Source: Echinarachnius parma
Lineage: Eukaryota > Echinodermata > Echinoidea > Clypeasteroida > Echinarachniidae
Direction of reading: 5' to 3'
DNA length: 64,000 bases
Assembly (NCBI GenBank): GCA_037951105.1
Contig: JBAMJV010009687.1
Coordinates: 47,882-111,881, forward strand
Shown: positions 12,913 through 23,712 of the stretch, in pieces
Numbering within the stretch: the stretch's first letter is position 1
Layout: each line of letters opens with the position of its first letter
Translations under genes and position numbers: made by a program
The notes under the pieces: model-generated
Database searches by the model: none
Seen by the model: only the letters and a program-made list of their open reading frames with translations
What the model was told of the DNA's origin: nothing

Positions 12913-12913
12913 G

Positions 12914-13028
12914 TTAAGGGGACCACCAGGCAAATAACAACACATTATTATATGTTTTAGTACCGTTTTGTGATATCAAATAGATACCCAACATTTTGAA
13001 AAGGGTAGTGTAATTCATAAACAAAGCA
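12914..13028. mobile_element. Truncated TTAA-flanked MITE, family 3
   Basis: Starts TTAAGGGGACCACCAGGC and follows the reverse complement of the right half of 37520-37967 (ATATGTTTTAGTACCGTTTTGTGATATC). It breaks off where the GGTCTCG tract begins. Confidence 0.7.
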
Positions 13029-13029
13029 A

Positions 13030-13935
13030 TTAATTTCTATGTTTTCGAAACCGAGACCAGGTTGGCTTACTTTCAAAATTTTCGAGACCGAGACCAAGTA
13101 CCGTCAAACTTGAAAACCCCTCTCAGCAAAGCCGAGACCAAGTACTTTTAAATTTTTCGAGCCAGCGACCGGAGATCTTCAAAAATTGTGTGGGCCGAGA
13201 CCAGGTTTTAGTCGGTCGAGATCAGGTTTTAGTCGGTCGAGACCAGGTTTTAGACGGTCGAGACCGCTTAAAAGTAGTCCCGAGACCCGCTAAAATTTTA
13301 AAAGGGGGGGCGGGGGGGTTCAACCCCCCTATTTGGTCAGAGGGGGGGGGGGGGGGGGGTTTGAACCCCCCAAATCCCCCCTGGGTACGCCTATGGTAGT
13401 AGTAGTAGTAGTAATAGAAGTAGTAGTAGTATTAGTAGTAGTAGTAGAAGTAGTAGTAGTATTGTAGGTAGTCATCGGCGTACCCAGGGGGGGGGTTCGA
13501 ACCTCCCCCCCCCCCCCCCCCTTTGACAAAAAAATGCCGTTTTGGGGGGTTTGAAACCCCCCCCCCCCCCTTTTCAAATCTTAACTGGTCTTGAGACCAC
13601 ATTTTAGCGGTCTCGACCGTCATTATCGATGGTCTCGGCCTCGAAAGTGTCAAAAAGTTTCGGTTTCGGCTTTGAAAATTTTCTACGACCACCACCTCCC
13701 CCCCCCCCCCCCCTCGCTTATTACAGGATTCTCATCCAATGGGTCATGGTCTCGTTCTCAAAAATGTCGAAAATTCTCGGTCTCGAATTCAAAGATTTTC
13801 TTCGACTACCCCCCCCCCCCCCCCCCCCCAATGAGTCTTGGTCTCGGCCTTGAAAATTTGGGACTGGACCTGGTCTCAGTCTCGAAAATGTCGAAACATT
13901 CTTCGGTCTAGGCTTCAAAAATTCTGTATGACTAT
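13030..13935. repeat. GAGACCGAGACC / GGTCTCG repeat tract with poly-C/poly-G blocks and a TAG microsatellite
   Basis: GGTCGAGACCAGGTTTTAG repeats in tandem near 13200-13260. GGTCTCG or CGAGACC words recur across the whole tract. At least five homopolymer C or G runs of 12 or more bases interrupt it, and (GTA)n lies at 13393-13465. The two halves around the microsatellite are roughly inverted (GGGTACGCC and GGCGTACCC), suggesting a foldback origin. The Gly/Pro-rich frames here are artefacts. Confidence 0.7.
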
Positions 13936-14483
13936 TTTCAGAAAATCTTTTACGAATCCTGTACGAATTGGCAAGGAAAAATAACCCTAATTCTTGCACA
14001 AGTAGGCTACAGCTTTTTATACTTGAATACAAAAATAAATACTTATGTACTTCGAATAGACATATTTTACAAAACGCCTTTCTCAATATTTCAACTTTCA
14101 AGTGCAAGTGAACAACATATTTTGGTAGCCCCAATGTTTTCCTTCGAATTTTACGAATATGGTGTTGAAACAACACTCGGTATAATGATGAAACAAAAAT
14201 GCACCGATCGTCAGTCAGTCACTCACGCATACAGCGTACGTATGCCGTGTCTTGCCATTGGTATGGGTAAATACGTCGAGTCGAAGCATTCCGCACCCTT
14301 GTTCGCTACCGACCAAATACTGAATTTGACAATTGAAAACAACGAACACCATATAACTATCTAAATACAAAATTATGTTCCCACAAGGAGATAATCAATG
14401 TCAGTCTTGTTTCGCTTCAAAAATAAAATATCAAATTGCGATCGCGTCGCTTTCGCATCGCTTTGAATACCGTACCCATATAG

Positions 14484-15697
14484 TAAGCAAATAATTACCG
14501 TTGGTGAAGGTGATGGGACAAACTATCACGTCCGAGGCGATCTGGATGTAGCTATCTTTCCGAAGCGAAGCTGAGGAAAGATAGCGTATACATTCAGATC
14601 GCCGAGGAAGTGATAGTTTGCCATCGCCTGAAACCAAAAGGTGATTATTTGCTTTATATTCCTCATCTTCTAGATCTTCTAGATCTAGTACTAGTCTACT
14701 TTTACTGTGTTACTAGGTTTGATCTACTTACCAATATGTTATTCCATGACAATTCCATAACAGTTCAACATGCAAATTCTTTTCACCCCTGTTCGCACAA
14801 TTGGTCATAATGTCGATGAAATTGAAAACTTTACGTTGTAGTCCACAAGGAGAGTCCTGGACCTGGTCTATAGACTAGACTGTCTTGAATCGTGTTCATG
14901 CCGGTTTCACTGACAGGCCGTTTTACATTGGCTTTCCCCTCTTCCTTGAGTTTCCGAAGAACAGTTTTGAACACTCGACCAGGTTTCGCAAAGTTGGTAT
15001 CCTTGATAATGTCTATGTCTCGCAAATTCAAAAAATGTCTCTGCAGACCACATACCTCAAAGCTTGTAGAGATTTCTTACTGTATGACTCACCATTTCGC
15101 GATTTCACACCAGCATACAATCTCCCCAACACTTGGTCTAGCGATTTCAAGTCCATGTCAGACAGTTTGTCAAAATGTATGATTCCCGCATCGCAATAAT
15201 CTTGGAACACTTTCAGGCTGAACTTAAGTTGTCGCTTTGTATTTTTACTTTCACTCTCCAGTAAAAACGTGTCCATTTCATCCTCATCCAAAAGCTCAAA
15301 CCTTATGTTTGTGGCCGCCATTTTAGTAGAGTACACAGAACGAGTATGCAAACAGTGTATGTACGATAATGCTCGCCCCGGCCAATGCATTGTGTTTTCC
15401 GAACAGCTGATCGACGCCTCTGATGTACAGTGCATAGTGTATGCAGTGTACTACACGTATACCGTATGCACAACGAATACAATTAAATTTGTAATTCGCG
15501 CGCATAGAGTTATCGCGCCACTTATTGGTATTCAATTCAATGCAACCGCGGAGTGTAGATAGTACTTTTTATCTAGTGAGTGCAACGCACTTTCACCCAA
15601 GATATCTACAGAGTGTAACGATGGGCGAAACTATATTTCATCACGTGATTAACTTTTGACCAATCGTAGAGCAAGATTCTTAGTATGTGGAATATAA
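14484..15697. repeat. 1214-bp tandem duplication, copy 1
   Basis: Begins TAAGCAAATAATTACCG and is followed directly by an apparently identical second copy; all open frames inside recur at exactly +1214 with identical translations. The left ~170 bases form a strong hairpin (inverted arms around GATAGCTAC/AGCGTATAC). The rest carries the frameshifted recombinase-like fragment on the minus strand. Confidence 0.9.
14831..15321 (-). pseudogene. Frameshifted Crypton-like tyrosine recombinase N-terminal fragment, copy 1
   Basis: On the minus strand an ATG at 15321 opens MAATNIRFELLDEDEMD and runs to a stop at 15028. A second frame (14831-15031) continues with NLRDIDIIKDTNFAKPGRV. The join falls in GGTATGTGGTCTGCAG near 15045, where a small indel breaks the frame. 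The pattern NTKRQ...LGRLYAGVKSRNGE...SLQALR, then RDIDIIKD...LRKLKEEGKA, resembles the core-binding N-terminal region of Crypton-type tyrosine recombinases and their KCTD1/ZMYM-like domesticated relatives, as I recall them. The catalytic domain is absent. It lies in the large intron of the Ig gene on the opposite strand. Family assignment is moderate; non-functionality follows from the shared frameshift and truncation. Confidence 0.55.
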
Positions 15698-16911
15698 TAA
15701 GCAAATAATTACCGTTGGTGAAGGTGATGGGACAAACTATCACGTCCGAGGCGATCTGGATGTAGCTATCTTTCCGAAGCGAAGCTGAGGAAAGATAGCG
15801 TATACATTCAGATCGCCGAGGAAGTGATAGTTTGCCATCGCCTGAAACCAAAAGGTGATTATTTGCTTTATATTCCTCATCTTCTAGATCTTCTAGATCT
15901 AGTACTAGTCTACTTTTACTGTGTTACTAGGTTTGATCTACTTACCAATATGTTATTCCATGACAATTCCATAACAGTTCAACATGCAAATTCTTTTCAC
16001 CCCTGTTCGCACAATTGGTCATAATGTCGATGAAATTGAAAACTTTACGTTGTAGTCCACAAGGAGAGTCCTGGACCTGGTCTATAGACTAGACTGTCTT
16101 GAATCGTGTTCATGCCGGTTTCACTGACAGGCCGTTTTACATTGGCTTTCCCCTCTTCCTTGAGTTTCCGAAGAACAGTTTTGAACACTCGACCAGGTTT
16201 CGCAAAGTTGGTATCCTTGATAATGTCTATGTCTCGCAAATTCAAAAAATGTCTCTGCAGACCACATACCTCAAAGCTTGTAGAGATTTCTTACTGTATG
16301 ACTCACCATTTCGCGATTTCACACCAGCATACAATCTCCCCAACACTTGGTCTAGCGATTTCAAGTCCATGTCAGACAGTTTGTCAAAATGTATGATTCC
16401 CGCATCGCAATAATCTTGGAACACTTTCAGGCTGAACTTAAGTTGTCGCTTTGTATTTTTACTTTCACTCTCCAGTAAAAACGTGTCCATTTCATCCTCA
16501 TCCAAAAGCTCAAACCTTATGTTTGTGGCCGCCATTTTAGTAGAGTACACAGAACGAGTATGCAAACAGTGTATGTACGATAATGCTCGCCCCGGCCAAT
16601 GCATTGTGTTTTCCGAACAGCTGATCGACGCCTCTGATGTACAGTGCATAGTGTATGCAGTGTACTACACGTATACCGTATGCACAACGAATACAATTAA
16701 ATTTGTAATTCGCGCGCATAGAGTTATCGCGCCACTTATTGGTATTCAATTCAATGCAACCGCGGAGTGTAGATAGTACTTTTTATCTAGTGAGTGCAAC
16801 GCACTTTCACCCAAGATATCTACAGAGTGTAACGATGGGCGAAACTATATTTCATCACGTGATTAACTTTTGACCAATCGTAGAGCAAGATTCTTAGTAT
16901 GTGGAATATAA
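15698..16911. repeat. 1214-bp tandem duplication, copy 2
   Basis: Direct head-to-tail repeat of 14484-15697. Identity continues to TATAATA at the end, where copy 1 reads TAAGCAA and the downstream flank TACGCAA, giving a short TA microhomology at the junction. No difference was noticed between the copies, so the duplication is very recent or an assembly artefact. Confidence 0.9.
16045..16535 (-). pseudogene. Frameshifted Crypton-like recombinase fragment, copy 2
   Basis: Identical translation and identical frame break to the copy at 14831-15321, shifted by 1214 bases. The break therefore predates the duplication. Confidence 0.55.
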
Positions 16912-16914
16912 TAC

Positions 16915-17785
16915 GCAATACATGCAGGCCGGTGCACATATATTTGTACTGTACCAGTGCTGCAGTGCATTGCGTACGTGCGGTGCTGTATGGTATAATT
17001 TTGCTGTAAAACTTGTTCTATGTTTGAGGTATCCCTTAGGTTAGTAAAAACGCACTATGGGTTTGTTCTTCGCCCGCACGTAACAAACCGGTAGAAGCTG
17101 CATCGCGATTTATTGCCCATACATGGCTTAAAAACAGCCAATTCTGGACAAATCTTGACGACCGACACAAACACCGTCCTCTTATTATAATATAGATACA
17201 ATTTCCCATGTTATTCATTACATGACACCATATACCTATGCTAATTTTGGTCAGGTGTTATTACTTGTCTACTGTTTATATTTCTCTCACACTGCTGATA
17301 CTCCTTGCCCACGGGTATGTATTAGTCTGATACAGGTTTTTTAGTCATTGTATAGATTGTGTATTTGTATAATACATATTTTAGACTTCATTATCAGGTA
17401 CACATCATTTGCTCGCAGAGTTTGTTCTCCACTTAAGCGTACATGTATGTTATGTCCGTATCAAGGTAAAATGTCTCTGCCTGCTTTGTATTATAATGCA
17501 TTGTTTTAAAAATGTGTGTATTTGTATGTGGGTTCCCCTATATACTCAACCTACTTGCTTGGTGTCACACTCGCACATTTTATTATCATGATTATACTCG
17601 GCACTCTGCTCGACATACATCCTGGGATAGTCCATGCCCGTTGGAATCATTTTGGTTCTTCCCATTCGGTTTAGCTGTGGGGACAATATTTCCATGTACA
17701 TGCATACTAATTCCTGTAGGGTTGTTCTTTTTCGCGTTAAGTCAATTTATATGTACATGTATTTGTAGTATAGTTTTTGGTGCGG
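16915..17785. other. Intron sequence, nothing recognised
   Basis: Only spurious frames are present; no paired ends or exon signals were found. Confidence 0.4.
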
Positions 17786-17789
17786 CTTG

Positions 17790-18533
17790 CACTCTAAATT
17801 ACAAGGATTTAAAATTAAATCTATTAGATTTACTTTCAAATCTTTCTTCGGCTGTGGTTAGGGACCAGCCGATCATGATTTAAAATAAATCTTTTGTTGG
17901 ATTTAAAAAAATATAAATCCAGATAGATTAAAAATGAAGCCCTTTTGGATTTGTTTTATGTTGATCTTATTAGGCCCCAGGCGAGTTCATGGCATCATAA
18001 TGAATTATTCATAATCAGTGATGCAGGCCACAATTTTCAGTTTTTAGTTTACTGTGCATGATACATTTACTAAATAAAGCGCTACTCACCAATTATCATG
18101 GCAAAAGAAAAAAATAGAAGACTAAGAGAGGATTCGAACCCGTGACACCGAGCGTGGAGGTCCACAGCGTGACCACTACGCTACGTAAATCGATGATGGA
18201 AAGAGTGGTCTCATTGTAATCATATCCTTAACTCTAACCAAAACCGTAATCCTAGTTATGAATATTCATGAGTATAAAACTAAGAAAACTGAGCTTCAGA
18301 ATACCGCAGTAAGTCACGTGTGAAATATCTCTGTTCTCATTCGTCAAATCTCCGATAACCTGGCGTTATTTTCCAATCCTTTGATGGATTGAAAATCACA
18401 CCTTGGCCTTCGATTAACAATTGCTTTCGCGCGACTTTTTAAGTCTCCATAGATTTACAAATAATCTAAGTGTATTTATATTTGTTTTAATCCAAGCTAC
18501 GATTTAGATTTTAAATCCCTGTAATTTAGAGTG
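17790..18533. mobile_element. Non-autonomous element with CACTCTAAATTACA inverted ends, carrying a tRNA-like segment
   Basis: CACTCTAAATTACAAGGATT at the left and its near reverse complement ending GTAATTTAGAGTG at 18533 define a 744-bp unit. Subterminal ATTTAAA-rich sequence also pairs. It contains a tRNA-like sequence (next entry). No transposase frame. Confidence 0.7.
18118..18195 (-). ncRNA. tRNA-like / SINE head with A and B boxes
   Basis: On the minus strand GTAGCGTAGTGGTC resembles a pol III A box and GGTTCGAATCC is a perfect B box about 33 bases later. The middle GTGGACCTCCAC could form an anticodon-like hairpin. The expected acceptor-stem pairing is missing, so this is a tRNA-derived relic rather than a working tRNA. 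Confidence 0.5.
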
Positions 18534-18539
18534 TGAGGA

Positions 18540-20095
18540 TGTATGGTTACATCTTTCTTGTTTTTTCTGCTCTTGATATATTCATGTACTGCATGTTGTG
18601 TCCATACTATTATATTCCTTTTCTTGTCGGTCGCTAACGACCTCCATACTCTGCCCATCGTGAAATAGTAGTGTTCAGTTCATATGCATTTTGCACCACG
18701 TATGTAGATTCAGGAGAATATGTTATGGATGGATCCATTTGTTAATAGGTACTTGCTGTGATTTATTGTAATGTTTATAGGTTTACTACAGTCGCATGCT
18801 TTCCCTGCCTTCACTTGTGTTAAAGATTTATATTCCCTGTTTGACAGAGCTCAGTTTTTCCTCTCTGCCATGCAAGTGATGCAACCCACTGACGTTTCCC
18901 CCCCCCCTTTTTTTGTCACACAGCTCATGTGTTTTCGTCGTCGGTTCTTTACCGTTGTTTATAACATGCTTACGTCATGCATTTTGCTTTTTATGGCACA
19001 GAGGAGGAAGTGGCATGTGTGTTTGATTATTTGTTCTTACATAATTCATACACATATAGGCAGATGGCGTAGTAATTATGATTGTTGATAGCTACGTAGA
19101 CGGTAGACGTGATGTTAGCCCAGCTTTTCGCAACATGTTTTTTTTATTTGTATTGATTCTTGTTAATAAGAGTGACATTGATAGGTGGAACATATCTCTG
19201 AAATTGTTTTAACTTGTTGAGGTTAGACTTAATTATGAAAGCCATAGTTGCATGTGCTTCAAGTAAATATTTTTAGATTAGTATTTTAATGATGTAATTA
19301 TTGTGGTTTGATGTATCATTAATTCAGGATGTCGGTTATGTAAGTGATACAGGCTCTGGCTTAACTATTTGGCTAAGTACTATATGTGCTATGACATACA
19401 GTCTATTGTTTATTGGATCGCTTAAATGTGATGCCACAAGCTGCTTGATATTTATTGTCAGCTATTTACCGTAGCCACTACTTCTATTAGTTGATTATTG
19501 ATATTTTAATGACCAAGTTAAATACACCGATGTTTGTTATCATGTTGGCTTGTTAGTTTGACTTTGATATTATTAATGAAGTGATGTTATTTCATTCCCC
19601 AATCAAAGGGGGAAGAAAATGAGTCATGCCAGTATGAGTTAATTGTGTTCAATTAGTAGTATTGTGTTTGCCACATATGGCGTTCCATAGATGTTATTGT
19701 TATTTGTTATGCATGTTATGCATTGAGATACCGTTGGCGTTGTCTCGGTCGCGGCTAATAAACAACTCCTAACCTGTACACTTAATCGTCTGATGTTTCA
19801 TCTTTTTCTCCTGGCGATGTATAAATAGAAAACAACAATATATATTTAAGTACAAACCGTGATCCAAAATTTGGACGGATTATAATGATTATGTAGGCCG
19901 CATGACGTTGCCGCGTTACAAACATCATGTCACATGATGTCACGTGACCACATCCCTTTTTATTTCATCATTTTGATAACAAACATACTCTGTTCCGTTA
20001 AGTAATTCATAAACAGTGAGGTTACTTTACGATCTATATACAGTTATTATATTACAATGTTATTACGATGGTTGTATTTGTTTTAAATTCTAATA
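18540..20095. other. AT-rich intron sequence, nothing recognised
   Basis: Short spurious frames only. CGGCTAATAAACAACTCC near 19755 contains an AATAAA but has no gene to attach to. Confidence 0.4.
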
Positions 20096-20097
20096 TG

Positions 20098-20262
20098 AGG
20101 CGGATGTGGTGGAACCGGGCGGGTCACCTGGTAGGGATCCCGGATTTTGCTGCTGGTGAGGTGGATGTGGCGGAACCGGGCGAGTCATCTGGTAGGTAGC
20201 AGCCGGATTTGGCTGCTGGAGAGGTGGATGTGGTGGAACCTGGCGAGTCATCTGGTAGGTAT
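20098..20262. repeat. Tandem repeat, about 60-bp unit, three copies
   Basis: GAGGTGGATGTGGTGGAACC, GGGCGAGTCATCTGGTAGG and CGGATTTGGCTGCTGG recur in order three times, the last copy partial. GC-rich relative to its surroundings. Confidence 0.85.
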
Positions 20263-20399
20263 AGCAGCTATATTAAATGCAACTTTTATCTCTAGATCAG
20301 ATTAATTTAAAAAGTCGGTCATGATGTTCTGATGTTTCAGCTGGCAAAACTTTTATTTCAAGAGGTACTGATAGCAAGTTTGAATGGTCTGCCCGTGAA

Positions 20400-20900
20400 G
20401 GAACACTGAATAATTCTGATTACTTTTATACTATCATTGGTTCAGTTTTATCGAGTATACCGAGTTTACCGAGACAGTTTAAATAATATTCAGCTTTAAA
20501 TTTTCTGACTCTGGGTTATACAAGTTGCAGACACCTGTCAATCCACCCACTACCAGTCACCAACCATTGGACATTGAATGATTATGATCAATAATTGTTA
20601 TACTTTCACTGGTTCAGTTTCACCGAGACGGGGATCCGCAAATACGATTCTGCGTTAAACTGTCAACCTCTGGGTTGTAGTGGAAAGAATCAGTCCAGCT
20701 TGACCATTACAGGGAATATCATGAAATCATATTGTTTTTTTTGGTTTAAGCTTTCAACCTCTGACTCTGTTTTATAGTTGCAGATACCAGTCCAGCTATA
20801 CAGCGAATATAATTATAATAGTGACATATTTTTCTGCTTTAAACTTTCAACCTCTGACGTGGGATTATAGTTGGCCGACGCATCCACTTTGACACTGACG
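20400..20900. repeat. Decayed tandem repeat, unit roughly 150-230 bp
   Basis: CACTGGTTCAGTTTCACCGAG, CTTTCAACCTCTGACTC and GGGTTATAGTTGCAGA recur two to three times in the same order with many substitutions. Confidence 0.55.
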
Positions 20901-21253
20901 TTCTATCCGTTTTGGATTTGGTTAATACTATACAAATATCTTTTAGAGAGACGGGGGGAGCATATACAGTCATTATCAAGTAAGTGAAACTTCTTATTTT
21001 AAAATAATCCTTAACACGAACTACGTATCCTCATGTTGTCCCTTAATTGTATTTCACATCATAGAAATGGTTTGTAAGGTATAACGAAGATACGTTTTCA
21101 TGGTTTTTAAACGATATTGAAGTAGTATGAATGGTAATCGAATATCCCAAACCTTCAATACAGATTCTTATCCGTTAAATGACACTAACGTATATGGTAA
21201 GTGTTCCATTTTGATTCATATCCAATTCGTGAAACATGATATGATTGTTTGGG

Positions 21254-21740
21254 TTAAAGGGATAGTTGAGTTTTGGTATAGAGGGCGCTACACAAAATAA
21301 TTATTTTGTGAGATAATGACAAACTGAGTGTCAAATTTGAAAGAGCATACAGTTTTAATGGCAGAATAAACTGTATTTTGATCAAATTCGGTTCGGAGAC
21401 AGCTGAAATATCCGTAAAAATAACGATTATTAATTATTGTGGGGCCCCACAATAATTCAATCATTTTGAACCAGCCGTTGAAAAGAAAAAAATGCTTACA
21501 CTTTTCAACAATTTACAAAATATGTTTTTAAATATTTGTTGATGATCTCTCTATTTAATCATTATTTTTAACAAAACATCACATGCACAATTTGTTTAAA
21601 TTAAAAATGGTTCACACCAATGAGTTTTTAGCTGCTCTTTTTTAATGATAACAGGCTTTTTACTAAGTCGTTTGTAATTTTTGTTTATACCTGGTGGAGC
21701 ATGGTGGAGTTATAACTATTAGTTTATAACTAAATGTTCA
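21254..21740. mobile_element. TTAA-flanked MITE, family 1 (AGGGATAGTTGAG end)
   Basis: TTAA then AGGGATAGTTGAGTTTTGGT at the left, followed by GAGGGCGCTACACAAAATA. The body (AGAGAGATCATCAACAA in reverse, GACTTAGTAAAAAGCCTG in reverse) matches 24067, 54150 and 57462. The right terminus is degraded near 21740. Confidence 0.75.
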
Positions 21741-22740
21741 CCTTTTTTGTTGTTCGGAGCACAGTTACAGCACTTGGCCAACTGGCTCGTATTTATCTAT
21801 CAAACTGGACTTATATACGTTAATCCTTGATTGAAATTGATGAAGATCAATTTATATATTTGTTAATGCTGACAAGTAATGAATTTCAGACAATTGTTGT
21901 AATACAAAAAGACTGCTAAAAATTTGTTTTGAGGAGCATCGAGTTCATGTAGTATGTACACATTTATTGACAGAAGCAAACCTGTTTCCTGTGTAGTTAG
22001 CTGTTTAATACATAATTCGTACGTAGGAAAGAACTTTCACAATTTCTCAGCAATATCTTATCAAATAAAAATAGACAACTGATATATAAATCCACACCTA
22101 TAATTGCACAGTATGGACCTGTATAGAGATAATGTTTTGTTTACTAGAAAGTTCTTTTTCCTGAACAATTCTGATGAAAGTTTAATGTTAACATAATTAT
22201 TTAAAACCATGTTTCATACTGCATGATGACAATTATGGTATCAAGCCTGTAAAATACACTCCACAGTGCAGTCGTGCGCATCCCTATACACGTTTTCCAG
22301 TGTATGTAGATGAATAATATGAAAACATATGAGATTGCAATAATTGTTCATAAATATTAATATGCGTGGGGTTATCTACGTATGCATGATTATGTGGCAG
22401 ATGTGACTGTGTATGTGTCTCTTTATTTTATTATACGAGTATTTGTGTGTTTATCTGATTTTCATCAAATTTTCACCTATTATGCCTCTTATTCTGCTTA
22501 TTCAAATAACGAATGGTTTTATCAAGCCCGGAATACCCCTTTAATTGCAACGTACAATCGATTGTATCTCTTTCTGCAACGGGGCCCTGGTCTGCATAAT
22601 AAGACTATCACCTATCTGAGAACATGAGAAGTTGATATGCATGATCCTTTATGATAACATCTCTAGTCTATGTCTCCCGACCCTTGACTGAGTATTAGCA
22701 TTAGTTATGAAGATATGATGGCACAAAATATGACATCAAA
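21741..22740. other. Intron sequence; one solo end of the GGGCCCCGTTGCAG element
   Basis: CGATTGTATCTCTTTCTGCAACGGGGCCC near 22558-22586 is a lone terminus of the element seen complete at 49886-50054. The rest shows no recognisable feature. Confidence 0.5.
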
Positions 22741-22741
22741 T

Positions 22742-23262
22742 CTTCATAATAATAATAATAAATAATAGTGGATACTTATATAGCGCACGTTCCGTCTTTC
22801 GACGCTCGCGGCGCTTAGAGAAAAAGAAAACAAATAAACAAACAAACAGACAGACATACAAAAACAAATTAGAGTACACCTATTGTTCAAATAAATAAGT
22901 TTTCAACAGAGTTTTAAAGGTATCTACGGAAGGTGATTGGCGAATTTCAATGGGGAGATCATTCCAATGTTTTGGGCCAAGGTATGAGAAGGAACGATCT
23001 CCCCATGAGCGTTTTACTCTGGGTACTTGGAGGGATTGTGTGTTAGGCGAGCGAAGACTACGTGAAGGTGTGTACATTGTGAGGCTATTTTGTAAGTAGG
23101 CAGGGGCAGATGAATGAAGTGAATGATATACAAGTAATATAATTTTAAAAATAATGCGTTTCTCAACAGGAAGCCAATGGAGGGATTGAAGGATTGGTGT
23201 TATGTGTGAAGACTTCTTTGTGTATGTAATACTATTAGGGTTTGTGTTTGGAGGTACCACTT
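22742..23262 (-). mobile_element. CR1/L2-like LINE 3' end with C-terminal reverse-transcriptase-ORF fragment
   Basis: The minus-strand frame 23260-22880 reads ITPILQSLHWLPVEKRIIFK, then RSFSYLGPKHWNDLP and SVDTFKTLLKTYLF. This is the characteristic C-terminal end of CR1/L2-group LINE ORF2. Downstream comes a short 3' UTR ending GCGCTATATAAG and an (ATT)n tail at 22742-22760. The catalytic RT motifs lie further upstream and are missing, so the copy is 5'-truncated as is usual for LINEs. It lies just before the terminal exon of the Ig gene, antisense to it. Confidence 0.85.
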
Positions 23263-23382
23263 AATCCGATTAGTTAAACAGATAAAATAATAACTTTGGG
23301 TGTTGGTTCAAGTAATGATTACAATAAGGCAGTTGAAAAGACGGATATAACTTATTAATGTTTTTGTGCTCGAATCATTCAG

Positions 23383-23690
23383 ATAACAAAATGGACGACG
23401 ACAACATGATCTACCATATCATCATACCGGTAGCAGTGGTCTTCAAGATCGCCTTCTGGTCCGCGGTGATTTACCGTTGCTATCGACGCCAACAAAGTCA
23501 AGTCATTCCCAATCACGTCACGATCGTGCGCACCAACATGCCCAATGGTAACCGCCAAGCTGCTGGGATGGATGTGGCACGCCTGACGGACAACGCTGCC
23601 CCCATGGCCATGGAACATCCGGGAAAGTTGGCTACTGGTCATTCAGCTCCACCTGCCTGCCCCCCTCCCTACACCCCTGGCATTGTTTAA
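23383..23690 (+). CDS. Terminal exon of the Ig-domain gene: transmembrane segment and cytoplasmic tail
   Basis: An acceptor (ATTCAG) precedes 23383, and two bases complete the codon left by the Ig exon (A+AT, Asn). After an acidic stalk (KMDDDN) comes a hydrophobic run MIYHIIIPVAVVFKIAFWSA (ending VIY), about 23 residues. A basic stop-transfer RCYRR follows, then about 70 mostly polar residues. The tail ends CPPPYTPGIV and a TAA at 23688-23690. PPPY is a classical PPxY motif for WW domains such as NEDD4-type ligases. One lysine sits in the middle of the membrane segment, uncommon and reminiscent of receptors that pair with adaptor subunits. No ITIM or ITAM was found. Predicted: single-pass plasma-membrane protein. 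The protein family is not recognised beyond that. Confidence 0.75.
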
Positions 23691-23712
23691 AGTTGCAGCC
23701 GGTACTATTAGC

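Noticed and set aside
13190..13911. Several Gly/Pro-rich frames in both strands
   Set aside because: They arise from GGTCTCG repeats and poly-C/poly-G runs and overlap each other in several frames.
14431..14637. 68-residue minus-strand frame shared with 15606-15851
   Set aside because: It lies across a hairpin at the start of the 1214-bp duplication and reads through both arms; no domain recognised.
18118..18195. Functional tRNA gene
   Set aside because: A and B boxes are present but the acceptor stem does not pair, and it lies inside a TIR element.
22880..23260. 126-residue minus-strand frame considered as a host gene
   Set aside because: HWLPVEKR and LGPKHWNDLP motifs mark it as the C-terminal end of a CR1/L2-type LINE ORF.
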